Below are positions 31,796 through 43,239 of a DNA stretch of 64,000 bases, piece by piece. A model generated the notes under the pieces. It had not been told where the DNA came from and ran no database searches. It worked only from the letters and a program-made list of their open reading frames with translations. Position 1 is the stretch's first letter; each line of letters starts with the position of its first letter. The position numbers were made by a program, and so were the translations under genes. The stretch is from Dichetophora obliterata. Lineage: Eukaryota > Arthropoda > Insecta > Diptera > Sciomyzidae. The stretch is from NCBI GenBank assembly GCA_963920525.1, contig OY986440.1, forward strand, positions 19,254,068 to 19,318,067, read 5' to 3'.

Positions 31796-32370
31796 ATTTC
31801 AGACTTGAACCATGGTCCTCTCATGTGGCGGTCGTCTATCGTGGTTGTTAATAATCAATCGCTTATTTTGAATCAATACAAATGAAAGTAAGCTTTTGGG
31901 AGCCCGGGTTCTAGACCCAACTCGGACAAAAAAATTGTTTTGTTGTTCTTTTTTAATCTACATTTTTTTACAAACTGTTTGTGTATTAAAAATTTTTTTA
32001 TTTTTTATAAATGTTCTTCTTACAAAAATATAAAAAAAGACCTTGAGTTTTTCCATATAAATATTTTCATATAATAATATATGTAAAAAATGGAGTCCGG
32101 GTTCGAGACCCAACTCGGACAAAAAAAATTTTTTGTTGTTTTTTTTAAATCTACATTTTTTACAAACTGTTCTGTGTATTTAAAATTTTTTTTTGGATTT
32201 TTTTTTTAATTTTTTCATATAAAATAATATAAAAAGAATCGGAACCTTCAAAAGGTTGGTTTTGAAAAAAAAATTTTTTTGTTTTTTTTAAATCTACAAT
32301 TTTTTTAGAAAATTTTTTCATATAAATTAATATAAAAAGAATCAGAACCTTCAAAAGGTTGGCCAAAGTA
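31796..32370. repeat. Tandem repeats with tRNA box-B-like cores
   Basis: Two units of ~195 bp, starting at about 31901 and 32096, share CCGGGTTCTAGACCCAACTC / CCGGGTTCGAGACCCAACTC, then GGACAAAAAAA, AATCTACATTTTTT and ACAAACTGTT. A further partial unit from ~32236 shares GAATCGGAACCTTCAAAAGG / GAATCAGAACCTTCAAAAGG (32236, 32338). Upstream, at ~31804-31843 on the minus strand, GGTTCAAGTC suggests another tRNA-like head. It looks like a duplicated SINE-like tail. Confidence 0.6.
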
Positions 32371-34221
32371 AGCTGGCCTTCCAGAAGTACTCATCAATGC
32401 AGTGATCATGGAAGGTGTATTGACGACAATAATAGCAGTGCTAGCATGACTACTTTTGCGGAGCACTCGCTAAAATGCCCACTGGGTACTTTTCTTTTAT
32501 AAAAAAAAAACATTACACATGCTTGCACAATATTAATAATATTTAATTTTATTTTGCAACCCACAAAAATGATGGATATAAAGCGTTTCTAACATTGCAT
32601 AGTTTTAGGGATTAATTATTTTATATGAAATGAAAAAAGTGAAAGAAATTAAAAGAAATGAAAATAAGAAATGTACAACCAACTTTGATATTTTTACAGA
32701 TATGTTTATGATTTTGATGTCATTAAAAAGAAAATAAAATAAATCAGAAATTTATGTGAAAAAAATTGTATGTATTACACAAAATTCGGAGAAAGTTGCG
32801 ATTAAACTTGAAATTTAGTAGTTTCAACGGATTGATTTCATATTCACATGAGCACAGCTTGGTAATGGATAAGTCGGGTGGGTTCGTTGATGCACCGTTA
32901 GAAAGGTCAATCTATTGCGTTTCAAATGATATTTGTTCTCCGTCAGTTAGTTTTTCTGCTAAAAACAATAAAGTGCATCAAATTCATGAAGTACTAATTA
33001 ACTCGGTATGTTCTAAGGGTTTAAAAATAGACCCCCCCCCCCCCCTCCAATACGATTTTTTGCTCAGCTCGACATTACTTTTCATCTCCGTAAATAGTTG
33101 CACTCAATTGCGGGATACCCTGTATAAAAGTGAAACAATCTTAAATTGCTGATTTTTTTTACAGACCATATGGTGTTTTTTTATTTTTGACAAAAGATAA
33201 CTAATGCTGGTTGTTGTTTCAAAAAAAAAATACCTTTTTGACCACTATATGAAATTTAAAAATGTTTTTCTTCTCAACTTTTAGCAGTGTAGCTATTGCT
33301 GCAAGAAAGATTTTTAAAGTGTTTGTAATTGAAGACATTTTGTTGTGTTTGGCTTCAAACAAATGTCTTTAGTTTCTTCAATGCGCATGTGTTGTATGGA
33401 TATTGTATAAATATATATACACTTGCACAAACATATATATATAAACTGGTGCATATATACACACATATAGGCATATATATATAAATATATATGTACATCT
33501 ATTAAGATGTGTATGTTCATATATATTTACTATGTATGTATTTACAAACATAAATATGTATGTCTCTGTATGTTAGAATATAGGGAAATGTTTATACTCT
33601 GCGTTTGTGTACCGTTACATACGAAGCTACAAAGCACACGCACATCAACTCACCATCATAATGCTTTTTTGGGATCTAGCCATTTACGAGCTAGGAAAAA
33701 AAACTCTGTGCGAATTCACAGATCTTACACAGAATTTTTTCTTTTTCTATTCAGAAAAAAAAAATATTTAATTGATCTTTAAATTTGGCGAATTTGTTAG
33801 ATCTAGATTTTAGATCTGCTTGCTATTTACACATACATACATATTAAAAGGTGAGCATTTCGAGTTGGCGCCTAAAAGTCTGCAACTGTGAAAGTGAAAA
33901 GCAGAAGTCGTTTGTTCCAGCTCAACTTTGGAGCATTTTTAATAACTTTGGTAGCTTAAGTGCGATGTTAAATTAAAAAAACATGCCCGCATTTAAGTTT
34001 CTCTCTAGAGAGGAGAGCACCAAGGAAGCTGGGGAAGTTGGATTGAAGGATGTTGTCCGAACGGAGTTGCTGCACTGCGCTTTGCTTAACTTTGCTGCTA
34101 GGGCATTCAACTTTAGAATTTGCGCTAAAAGTGTTTGAGTAGGGGTTGGTCGGGACCAACGGTGTGGGGATGTGCTTGGATGGGTCAAGTGAAAGGTTGT
34201 TAAATTTTGTGATGCTATTTG
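32371..34221. other. Non-coding; low-complexity stretches
   Basis: Holds a C14 run at 33032-33045, a TA/CA-rich microsatellite-like zone at 33380-33560 and, at 33840-34190, a less AT-rich apparently single-copy patch. The 128-codon plus-strand frame at 32766-33152 crosses the C-run and shows no family signature. It lies beside a GATACCCTGTATAAAA phrase common in intergenic repeats. Confidence 0.35.
33032..33045. repeat. Poly-C tract (14 C)
   Basis: Uninterrupted C run; the exact length is uncertain in most assemblies. Confidence 0.9.
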
Positions 34222-34264
34222 CTGTTGTTGTTGTTGTTGTTGTTATTGTTATTGTTATTGTTGT
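34222..34264. repeat. (GTT)n / (ATT GTT)n microsatellite
   Basis: Trinucleotide GTT repeats grading into TTATTG repeats. Long reading frames through it are repeat artefacts. Confidence 0.9.
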
Positions 34265-36390
34265 TTGCTTGGTTTTCAAATTATTGTTTTACATGCGCTG
34301 CACAAATGCAACAACTACAAAACTGCACTTCACAGTCACGCAAAAAGTTAAGAAAACAAATTAAATTATTTTTTATCATTGCTTTTTTTTGTGCTCATGT
34401 GCGGCGCATTTAATGGATTATTAGAAATCAACATCTTATTAAAAAAAGTAAGGTTTAAAGACCAACGAACATGATATTTTTAAGTTATTTATTTAACAAA
34501 AGAAAACAAGAGTTTTAATAATTTAACAGTAGTCTTTTGACACAGATTAGTGCCTTTAAATGCCACTGACTTTGTATAACTCTGCTCTATTCAATCGCTC
34601 TATAAAATCACCACTGACCTATTAACAAAACGTATATTGTGCCATTTAAATTAAGAATCGTAAACATTATTTTGTAAACCGACTTCCCTGTAGTCTGGTA
34701 CACCCAGCAAAATAGTTCAAATATAAATTACCCTGGATTACTTAATGAAACTCACAATTATAAGGATTCAAGTGCATAAATCTTAAAGAATTTTAAATTC
34801 GAAATTAATTTGATTTTTTGTCAATTTTATTCACTAATTATATGTTTAGAATAATTTTCAAATTTAATGCTACTGGGTCTAATCTAACCGCGGTAGTAAT
34901 GGAGGGTTAAAACCTTCCGCCTTAAACAGTATTTGGGGTCATTCTGATTATTGAATTTGTTCCAGAATAAGAAGAAGCTCACAAATTTTACTTCTTAAGG
35001 AGGCCGGGTTTTTCTTTTATGAACTATCTTCGACATTATTCTTTTTTGGTTGTTATTTGGTTGTTACATAAATTATTTTTCGTAAATTTTTTTTGTTGTT
35101 TTTTATATGGAGACTCCCAGAAGGGTGGCAGATAGGGGTGGGTGAGTGTGTTCAGAAGAAGAAATATAATGACCCCTTAGGGTTAAAAAAATAGGACCAG
35201 CTCGTACATTTGAACCCTGTAGGGGTCGTTATGAGAGAACTGTATCAAATTTGCCCAATTACGAGCTTTTTATGAGCGAGTAAAAAAATTCTAATGAATT
35301 AAGTTAACTATAACAAAAACTTCTGTACGAGAAATATTAAATAAGTAGAAGCAGAAAACTTTGTTAAACTCGGTTTATTTGAAGAGAGCAATCTGTGAAC
35401 GAAATTTTAAAGAGCAATGAAAAACTTTTGATTGCACTGAACATTTAACTGAAGATCGGTTATTGTGTTTTTTTTTCTCGTAAATGAAACAATTTAGATA
35501 AGGAGTTGGCAAACCTCAGAGAGTAAAACAGCCATGTAAAGCTTCCTGAGAACATAAGCCGTTCGGAGTCGGCATTAAACTCGTAGGTCAACTTCGCGAT
35601 CATAACTTAATCTAAGGATGCAGATTATCTAGAGTAATTACAAACATCTTGGTGTATAAATCGTCCTTGAATGATGTACAAACAACTTTTACCAAAATAA
35701 AATTTTCAGCTTTGAACTCTCGTAAGTAACTACAATAACGAAATTAAGACTACCACCTTCAAGGTCAGTAACTTGTATTTTTTACAGTGTTTACACTCAC
35801 ACAACATCTTTCCATTTTCTTGTAAGGATTATTTTGTAATGGGAAAATCTGAATTGAATTAAGCTGCTGAAACAAACTGATGAATTAAAAATTATTTATT
35901 TTAAAACTTCTACCTTTGTTATGATAAAAATCTTTATGATGAAACTCTAATAGGTATTTATTTTTTTAAATCAATTCTTCTTTTAAACAGGCAGATACAG
36001 AGTGCTGAAATATGCTTCTATCTATGTTACGCTTAACTTTAGGGTAGGGAGTCCAATCCTCAAAATCTCCCGGGATTAGTTTGGGGTTGAAAATTTTAAA
36101 TAGTAAATAATTTAAAACGTTTTTAATATAATTTTTTATGTATGACTTGAAACTACAATATGTTAATTAATTCATAACAAAACCAAAACAAAACACATTA
36201 AGGGTATTCATAAATGCGTTATTTTCAGTATAGTTAAAAAACCCCGTGGTATTTATACCACACTTTAACGAACGGTTTTTATATATTTTGTTGTTTTACA
36301 TGAAATCTCTAAAAACCAAAAACGTGGTTATTTTAAGTTGCCCAATGATATGTTTAACAATTATGATATGTTTTTTGTAATGTTTTTCAG
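34265..36390. other. Non-coding; degenerate Helitron-like phrases
   Basis: No gene in ~2.1 kb. 35100-35170 (GAGACTCCCAGAAGGGTGGC, AGATAGGGGTGGGTG) matches phrases at 1756-1795 and 2142-2180, and 35210 resembles 80. An isolated TTAAGGAGGCCGGGTTTTTC at 34997 looks like a TTAA-element end without a partner. Confidence 0.35.
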
Positions 36391-36394
36391 TTGC

Positions 36395-36576
36395 ACACTT
36401 TATGGTCTTACATCAACTGACTTCTTTATTAATTCTTATGAGAAGCTTAACCTAAGATGAAAGAGTACTTAAGATAACAGTTAACATTGGATCAATACCT
36501 TATGTATTCTTAATACATTTATTATACTAACTACTCACTAACTTATAATATTAACTATATATGTACATACATAACA
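36395..36576 (-). repeat. Possible 3' LTR of the gypsy element
   Basis: Starts TGTTATG directly after a purine-rich stretch, includes AATAAATG (polyadenylation-like, ~36520), and lies 140 bp after the integrase stop. No matching 5' LTR remains in the window, so the boundaries are tentative. Confidence 0.35.
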
Positions 36577-36716
36577 CTCCTTACCTCTTTATAAGTTTAA
36601 ATTATAATAATGTATGAAAATAATCATATGTGTGTACATTAATTATATATATTTTTTTTTTCTTTTTCTTTTTGTAATGTTTTTCCAGATATATATATGT
36701 TTACAATCAATAACAC

Positions 36717-36956
36717 TTAAGACGCTTGAGACGACAAGAGTTTTGCTTTACTTCTTGTTATAATTTGATCTTTATAATCTGAAATTGGTATACTCTTTAA
36801 TCTTATGTTGTTTTTAACGGAAACATGTGGATTAAACTTTATAATTTTTACATTATATTTCTGTAATTGATCAATGTGTGCTTGTCTTATTATTCCATTT
36901 ACATTCACCATATAACGTACCTCACTCAATTTATCCACGATTATAGAACTCAACCA
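36717..36956 (-). pseudogene. Gypsy integrase C-terminal domain, frame-separated
   Basis: Residues such as VRYMVNVNGIIRQAHIDQLQ are the conserved C-terminal region that follows the catalytic core in gypsy integrases (VxYxVxVxGxxxxxHxDQL). It continues the integrase but in another frame, so a frameshift lies between 36984 and 36956. The polyprotein would end at 36717 with SSQAS. Confidence 0.75.
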
Positions 36957-36983
36957 CTTGCAATAATTGTTAAAAACATTCCT

Positions 36984-38123
36984 TTACAGAACAGTTTCAC
37001 CTACTTTAAAACTTTTTTTTTTCTTTGGTGCTCTCAATTTTGTTATATAATCGTGGTTTGATTGTTTCTTTTTTTTTTCTTTCAATTGTTTCCTTTCAAA
37101 AATTTCTTTCGTTAAAGTGTTTTCTAAATTAATTTCATTTTCTTTAATTTTTGAACATTGAAGATTATCAAGAATGGTTCGCGGCTTAAAATTAAACAAA
37201 AGTTCAGCAGGCGATTTGTTAGTGCTCAGACATGGTGATGTTCGATACCCCAGTAGAAAATTATTAATAAGAAATTGCCAAGACTTTCCCTGCATACTCT
37301 TATCTAAACTCATTTTTTTTAATGCGGTTTTTATCGTTTGAACAGCGCGTTCTGCGCTGCCATTGGACTGAGGATGGTAAGGTGGCGATTTTGTGCACTT
37401 AATTCCATTTTTACGGCAAAATTCCGTAAATTCAAATGAAGCAAATGGAGGTCCATTATCAGATACTAACTCTTTCGGTAAACCAAAAACACAAAATATT
37501 TGCCTAAGATTTTCACATACTACTTGCGCTGTAGTCGATTTCATAATTATCGCCTCAATCCACCTTGTATAACTATCGATCATGACTAAAATCACAATAT
37601 TTTTAAATTTGCAGAAGTCTAGGCGTACTCTTTGAAATGGGTACGTGGTTTTTGGCCAAGGAAATGTTTCAAATCTATTATTATTTTGTGTCAATTGGCA
37701 GCAATCGCAGTGACTAACAAAATACTCTATATCATGATCAATGTTAGGCCACCAGATGCAGGAGCGTGCTATCATTTTCATACGCACAACTCCAATATGA
37801 GTGCTACCATGAAGTTCTTTAAGAATATTACTTCGCAATTTGTCTGGAATAATCAGTCTATCCCCGTAAAACAAGCATCCCTTTTCTGTAGCGATTGAAT
37901 TTCTTTTAACAAAATACGGATTTAACTTTAACGAAAATTTTCTATTCTTTGGCCAACCTTCCATCACAAAACTCTTCACTTCAATTAAAGATTCATCTTT
38001 TTCCATGTTATTTCGCACATCATCCAAAATTATAGGAATACTTACCAGGGTACAAAAATTTATTGTATCTTCATCAATATTAGTAGGTTGTGCCATTGGA
38101 AGCCTATTTGATTTCATAATCAT
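36984..38123 (-). pseudogene. Gypsy integrase (zinc finger and DD35E core)
   Basis: The zinc-binding HHCC module is visible as ELHGSTHIG ... VSHCDCC. The catalytic core has RLDFCKF (first Asp), VSDNGPPF (second Asp) and GSAERAVQ (Glu), with 35 residues between the second Asp and Glu. The open frame is 379 codons, the longest intact gene piece in the element. Its N-terminal residues overlap the RNase H end in a different frame: the usual link (x-ADxLSRLP) appears as SNRLPM after YDYEIK, so a small deletion and frameshift join the two. Confidence 0.9.
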
Positions 38124-38568
38124 ACATTGAAAGAATAATAGCCCAACGCTGTAACCTATTTGCCGCTACAATCGATATATCTTTCTTTGGATTAAATATT
38201 TCTCTTAGTGGTTGATGATCGCTGTGAATCGTAAACTTGTGGCCGTATATATATTTATGGAAACGTTGTACTGCAAAAATAATGGCTAGTGCTTCGCGAT
38301 GAAGTTGGGAATAATTTCTTTCGGCTGCACTTAGTGTAGAAGAAACAAACATTATCGGCTTTTCAATACCGTTAACAACATGCGACATCACTCCGCCTAC
38401 CCCATACGGGCTAGCATCTGCCGAAATTATAATAGGAAGCTTGGGATTATACGGTGTTAAAATGTTTATATTCAAAACTAAACTTTTTGCTCTCTGAAAG
38501 GCTTTTTCATGAAAATCTTTCCATTCAAATTTGGTGTTAAGTTTTGTTAAATTGTAAAGCTCTCTCAA
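38104..38568 (-). pseudogene. Gypsy RNase H domain
   Basis: Acidic catalytic motifs ISADASPYGVGG, LHREALAIIFAVQRFHKYIY and HSDHQPL. It is separated from the reverse transcriptase by a single in-frame TAA (codon between NLS and ELRELYN), so the two were one polyprotein with only a point nonsense change. It ends YDYEIK-stop. Confidence 0.88.
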
Positions 38569-38571
38569 CTC

Positions 38572-39474
38572 TTATGATAAATTTGGAATACAATTGTTGT
38601 AAAAATTAATCAGCCCTAGAAATGACTTTAGTTGGGCTTTATTTTGAGGACTTGGACAGTTCTGAACAGCCGCGACTTTTAACTGGCTAGGTCTTATTCC
38701 ATTCTGATCAATTGTGTAGCCTAAGTATTCAATTTTACTCACAAAAAATAAACATTTCTCAAAATTGGCTTTAACGTTATATTGCTGCAACCTCTTCAAC
38801 ACCTCATTTAGAGTATCCTCACATTCTTTACGTGTTTTACCTTCTATCAATATATCATCAAAATAAATATGTTTGTTATCTATACCTTTCAAAACCTCTT
38901 CCATGATCGACGTAAAAATTTGAGGGGCAGTTTTCAAACCATACACAAGTCGAGTAAACTGGTATAAGCCCCTGTGTGTGTTTACTGTTAACAGTTCTTG
39001 TGATCTTTGTGAAACAGCTATCTGTAAATATACCCCTGTCAGATCTAGCTTGCAAAAAACCCTCCAGTCCGCTAAGCCAGCCAAAATGTCATCAATGGCT
39101 GGAAAATGGACAGAGTGGTCCATTTCAATAAATTTGTTTACTGTACGTTTACAATTAACACACAATCGTAAACTTCCATTTTGCTTGGCAACAATCACCA
39201 TAGGGCTTGCCCATCTGCTTCGCTTGACCGGAATAATAACGCCTTCCGCACATAATCTATCAATTTCTTCATCTACCTTACCCCTCAGGCCATAAGGCAC
39301 AGAATAACTTTTTGAAAAAATTGGGTACGCATTGTCAACCAAATCTATTTCTGCCTCAAATTCTTTTATAACTGATTTATTATCATTTGAAAATTCTGCA
39401 CTGAATTTAGATAATAATTTGCATGGATCGTCACATAGTAATTTATTAATATCTTTTGATATTGTAATGTTGGA
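38572..39474 (-). pseudogene. Gypsy reverse transcriptase
   Basis: Open from about NITISKDINKLL near 39474 through EIDLVDNAYPIFSKSYSVPY, WASPMVIVAKQNGSLRLCVN, the catalytic Asp in KLDLTGVYLQI and IYFDDILIEG (the YxDD box as YFDD) to NFYNNCIPNLS. The palm and thumb are complete. The upstream side is cut at ~39474 by the foreign segment 39475-40052. There is no ATG at the front because it is an internal part of the polyprotein. Confidence 0.9.
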
Positions 39475-40052
39475 CGCGCGACTTTTATTTACGCGGCTTA
39501 CGCGTTTTACGCGAATTAAAAGTTATACGCGGTTTTTATAACAATTCGCGTTTAATATTATTGCCAGCGCTTAAGAGCGCTACTGGCCAGTTTAAAAAAA
39601 AAAGATTTCTTTGCGCCGTCACTCGAAACTGCATTCAGGCGCTTAGAAATAAAATAAAAGGAGCAGTTGGTTTAAAGCTCAAAACTTTAGTGATTTTATT
39701 TTCAGATTTTCTTCGGCTTATAAAGCCAAGTAACTGTATTTTTTAACTTAAAATAAATACAAAATTAAATATATATCTTATTTAATATAATTGTAAATAA
39801 GTAGAATATTAGTTTATGTAGTCATTGTAATGTAGTTATGTATACATAAAGTGCAAGTGAATAAGAATGTAAACAATAGTTATGTGTTTGTTTTGTTTGT
39901 TTGCTAAATAAATGTGCTTAGGCTACGTTTATAGAAATGTTAGTTTGTAGACTAGATCTTTATGTGTTAAATGTTTATAAATAACAAGTGCATGGAATAA
40001 ATGTGTTTAAGTTAGTGTTATAGCAATATTTAGATTGAAGTGCACTACAATA
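39475..40052. mobile_element. Insertion inside the gypsy pol gene (possible solo LTR)
   Basis: The protease end (WLDVLYPK, then a TAG where a Trp codon is expected, then REFF) and the reverse-transcriptase start are separated by ~580 bp of unrelated sequence. The insert begins near TGTTGGACGCGCGAC, holds palindromic ACGCG/CGCGT motifs (39490-39560), a TATA-like CTTATAAAG and several AATAAA signals. TG-type start and polyadenylation signals suggest a solo LTR. A clean target duplication could not be found, so the nature of the insert is uncertain. Confidence 0.45.
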
Positions 40053-40072
40053 TGGGCGTTATAAAAAACTCT

Positions 40073-40460
40073 CTCTACTTTGGGTATAATACATCCAACC
40101 ATGCCCGCCCCAACAAAGGCTGAAAAATTCTATTTCCTTCAACCACAAATATATCCAAACTGACCTTTACATTATTTAGCTCTACGTTTAGCTTCGCTTT
40201 ACCAACCATTGTAATTTGGTTTCCATTTAGCATTTTAAATACTCTTGACGTCTTCACAATTTTAATATGCGAAAAATATTTTTCAAAATGGGCTATGTGG
40301 CATAAAGTATCACACGCCCCTGTGTCGCATTCAAATTCTATGTAGTCATATTCTACCTTTAACTTAATAAGTAGACATTTGTATGATTCAATATTATTTA
40401 TATACGTTTCATGTTGTACAAATTCTTCATCTTCATCACTGTCCCTATCATTACAATTTT
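40073..40460 (-). pseudogene. Gypsy aspartic protease
   Basis: Retropepsin that processes the polyprotein. The active-site triad is FECDTGACDTL (Asp-Thr-Gly) at ~40320-40345, followed by the flap region and the C-terminal motif LLGRAWLDVLYPK. It is open upstream through acidic DRDSDEDEEFVQHE to ~40460. The stop TAG at 40073 probably replaces Trp of the usual WLDxxxPxW motif. Confidence 0.85.
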
Positions 40461-40661
40461 ATCATTACAAGGTTCCATAGACAATTGGTTGCCAGTTATT
40501 TTCTAATTACAAAAATGGAAGAAGCTCAAAATGCAAGTTAAACTTTTTTTTGACATATATTAATAGAATATATCAAATTAGATAGTTAATTTATTTGCAT
40601 AGTAACAAAAAGCTATAGTGGGAGGTTCGCAACCACAAATTCTATTTTAAAGGGTGCTCAT

Positions 40662-41155
40662 TAGGCCGGGTCGATTTGTGGGGAGGCAAAAAAATCGCCC
40701 ATTGCTCAGTGAAAATCGTATTCTAGGGATCAAAATAAGAAAATTTTCCCGAGGAATTATACCTCTAAAACGAATTCTAATGCCTCAACTTTTGACTTTT
40801 GTCCCCAAAGCCAGTGGCGACCCCATTTCACTGATTTTTTTTCATGTAAAGTGCCAAAAATGGTGATTTTTTTAAAATGTTTGTATGAGGAACCCCCTGG
40901 AACCCACTGCCACTGGCATAGGTGGATCGGCCCTTCAAAGTTAGTGGGGGTCGGTCACACATTTTGACTCGATTGGGGCACTCCGAATGGGTCAAAGAGG
41001 GATTTTTCAAAATCTGACCGTACGGGACAAAACTCAAAAGTTGGAGCATTAGAATTCGTTTTAGAGGTATAGTTCTTCGGGCAAAATTTCTTATTTTGAT
41101 CCCTAGAATACAGTTTTCACTGAGCAATGGGCGATTTTTAAATCGACCCGCCCTA
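40662..41155. mobile_element. Fold-back hAT-type MITE (494 bp)
   Basis: Long inverted repeats of ~170 bp (40662-40830 and 40985-41155) start TAGGCCGGGTCGATTT and, reverse complemented, TAGGGCGGGTCGATTT. Both arms carry ATCGCCCATTGCTCAGTGAA and CCTCTAAAACGAATTCTAAT. A perfect 8-bp duplication GTGCTCAT flanks it (40654-40661, 41156-41163), diagnostic of hAT. The open frames 40654-40866 and 40828-41172 are the two arms read in opposite directions and are not genes. Confidence 0.93.
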
Positions 41156-41251
41156 GTGCTCATAGTTGTCATTTTCCACTATGACAAAAAAACAAACACA
41201 ACTATACCACACAATTGTGAATACCTAGACTAGCAAATTGTATTAGTTTAA

Positions 41252-41777
41252 CCCTTTCAGTGGATTTGCCAAATATTTTGGACACATCAGAAAGTCATTT
41301 TTATATGTATTTGTTTTGAAAAGCTTTTGTTTAAATCAAATTGCTTGGTTCTATGAAAAAAAGGTGAACATGATAAAAAAAAATTTAGAGAGATATTTGA
41401 CATAAAAATCAGTTGGATTTTCGATTTTGTGCCAAAGAAAACCAAAAAAATTTTGTTCGGCCTATTTTGTAAGAAAAGATGAACCGGACAAAAATTAAAT
41501 GTATGTTCTTTTATCCTTTTTAGCTTTACTGATAAATATATTAAGAGGGTTTAAAAAACAAAGATCTAAAGGGTTGAAAAACCTTTAAGGCAGGATTAAA
41601 AAAAAACTTTGTGCTGAACAGGAGCAAAATAATTTTTTCTTGTACAAGCTTGCAAACCGTAAGTAGCGCAGGTTAAAATCGAACTTATGTTTTTTTCATC
41701 TTAGAAGGACCTAAATGATAGGAATATTACCTTAAAAAAATTATTTTGTACTAAGTTTAACTTAGAAATTGAAAGGG
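41252..41777. mobile_element. piggyBac-like MITE (526 bp)
   Basis: The ends CCCTTTCAGT and, reverse complemented, CCCTTTCAAT lie beside TTAA at 41248-41251 and 41778-41781. This is the piggyBac end pattern (CCC, TTAA). Short ends only, no coding. Confidence 0.65.
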
Positions 41778-41781
41778 TTAA

Positions 41782-42680
41782 AGAACAAAAAATATGAAAT
41801 AATAAATTATAGAACAGTTTAAGGTATTGCTATATAAATTTTACATTTTCTTTTTGTACATCGTCTTCATGATTTTTTTGTTTTTAAGGAAAATTAAGGT
41901 TGGAAAAAACTTTTCAAATATTTTTTGTTTTAATTATTTTTAAAGTAATCATTAAGCTGATCAACGAGTTTTTTTTTTTTTTTTTTTTTTGAGAACTTCA
42001 CCACAAAACAAAATTATTTCCTAAGTCAGAAGATCTTACAATTTTGAAATACATAGCTTACTTCCCGATGTTGCAATTCTTCTAAAACTTTGCAAAGTCT
42101 TTGCTTCAGTGATTTACAATCATTGTTTTAACAATCTTTTCCAGTCTCAATTTTTTCTAATTCTATATTCATATGAACTTACAATGAAATGTTTGCATTT
42201 AGATGAATATTTGTAATAAAAATTTTTTATTTAAAAAACCCGGGATCCCGAAAAAACAGTCCAGGGATTTAAAGAGGCTTGAATCGTCCGGGATCCCTGA
42301 TTTCGGGACTTCCCTACGGACTTCCCTAAGGGGTACCAGAAAATCTTAAAAATTTGAAAAACTTTAAGTATTCTGAAGAAAACTTCAAAAGCTCTTTGAA
42401 GTCAGAAGATCTGCACTTGTGTATTCTATCTCGTTTGTTTACATAGTTTTCGTTGTTTTTTCATACTTCTTGGGTACTTTTTGTGATAAACTTTCCACCA
42501 TTGTTATGCTTTGTGTTTTTAAGTTCCTTTGAACTTTTGTTTGTTATTGGTTTGATCTTTCGTTGGTGATCATCGCTACATATTCATTAATCAAAAACCT
42601 TTCATTTACTCCGCAAACCGCAATTGAGGGCATATTTCCAAAGAAACAAATGAAAACAAAGCATCAGTCAGCCACAAGCA
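41782..42680. other. Non-coding AT-rich DNA
   Basis: No gene. A T22 run at 41970-41991. CCCGGGATCCCGAAAAAACA and TCCGGGATCCCTGATTTCGG near 42239 and 42288 form a partly inverted pair ~45 bp apart. Nothing else. Confidence 0.35.
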
Positions 42681-42822
42681 TAAAGCGCGCACTATGAACA
42701 CCAATAAGCTCAATAAGCTACTTTGTGCAGCGTTGAATAAGCGTTCACTATGATCAGAAAAAGCTCGATAAAGCAGCTTTTATGCTTCAGCTTCAGCCAA
42801 AGCGTCCACTATGAACGCGGCC
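42681..42822. mobile_element. hAT-like element terminal fragment
   Basis: It ends GTCCACTATGAACGCGGCC (reverse complement GGCCGCGTTCATAGTGGAC), which resembles the end GGGCGCGTTTATAGTGCCAG of the element at 60577. It also contains repeated CACTATGA motifs (42690, 42748, 42810), like subterminal binding sites. The other end is not identified. Confidence 0.5.
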
Positions 42823-43239
42823 TTAGACGTTACCCTAGTCTCCGACGTCTTTTATGATAAAATCACGGACTGGAATGTGCTTCAGGAGCACTCCTTCTCT
42901 GATCATAAGCATATAACATTCGGTCTAAAAGGCCATGACAATAACCAGACTGTCTTTGGGAATCTGAAAAAAACAAATTGGTGTGAATTCAGAGAGGAAG
43001 CATCGTTGACCTCTCTCTCAGATGTTCATCCTTCGACACCGCATGAACTCGATTCAATGGTGAAGCAGCTTTCGGGGACTTCAAATAAGGCTTTAGAAAT
43101 ATCATGCTCTAAGAGCGCCCCAAGAGTTAAAACAAAACCTTCTTGGTGGTCAAGGGAAATAGGTTATCTAAGGTCGCAGTGTAGGAAGATTTTAAATAAA
43201 GCTAAAAAATCGGGTAGAACTCAATGCTGCGATGAGTAA
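42823..43239 (+). pseudogene. LOA/R1-like endonuclease C-terminal part
   Basis: LDVTLVSDVFYDKITDWNVL then EHSFSDHKHITF. The Asp-His pair of SDH is the last catalytic motif of the retrotransposon endonuclease (SDHxxI). The tail KPSWWSREIGYLRSQCRKIL is the linker to the reverse transcriptase. It stops at 43237. Confidence 0.75.

Larger units (their letters stand above)
36395..40470 (-). mobile_element. Ty3/gypsy LTR retrotransposon, internally broken
   Basis: Minus-strand order from the right is protease (40460-40073), an unrelated ~0.58-kb insertion, reverse transcriptase (39474-38572), RNase H (38568-38104) and integrase (38123-36717). This is the Ty3/gypsy order. No gag was found to the right of 40460 and no envelope gene follows integrase, so it is an intracellular element rather than a retrovirus-like one. 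A purine tract (AGAGGTAAGGAG) followed by TGTTATG at 36576 on the minus strand is the best 3' LTR start. The LTR end near 36395 is a guess. Style of motifs suggests the mag-like group. Confidence 0.82.

Noticed and set aside
32766..33152. 128-codon plus-strand open frame
   Set aside because: It crosses a C14 run, has no recognisable family and no splice or promoter context.
33968..34279. Minus-strand frame with a Thr run, considered as a second pan exon
   Set aside because: No similarity to the expected N-terminal pangolin segments, and the Thr/Ile run comes from the GTT repeat.
34997..35020. TTAAGGAGGCCGGGTTTTTC as a TTAA-element end
   Set aside because: No inverted partner beside TTAA could be found within several kb.
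36395..40470. Endogenous retrovirus with envelope
   Set aside because: Integrase is followed directly by a stop and an LTR-like start; no envelope-like frame exists.
40654..41172. Two opposite open frames with similar peptides
   Set aside because: They are the two arms of the fold-back hAT element, not genes.
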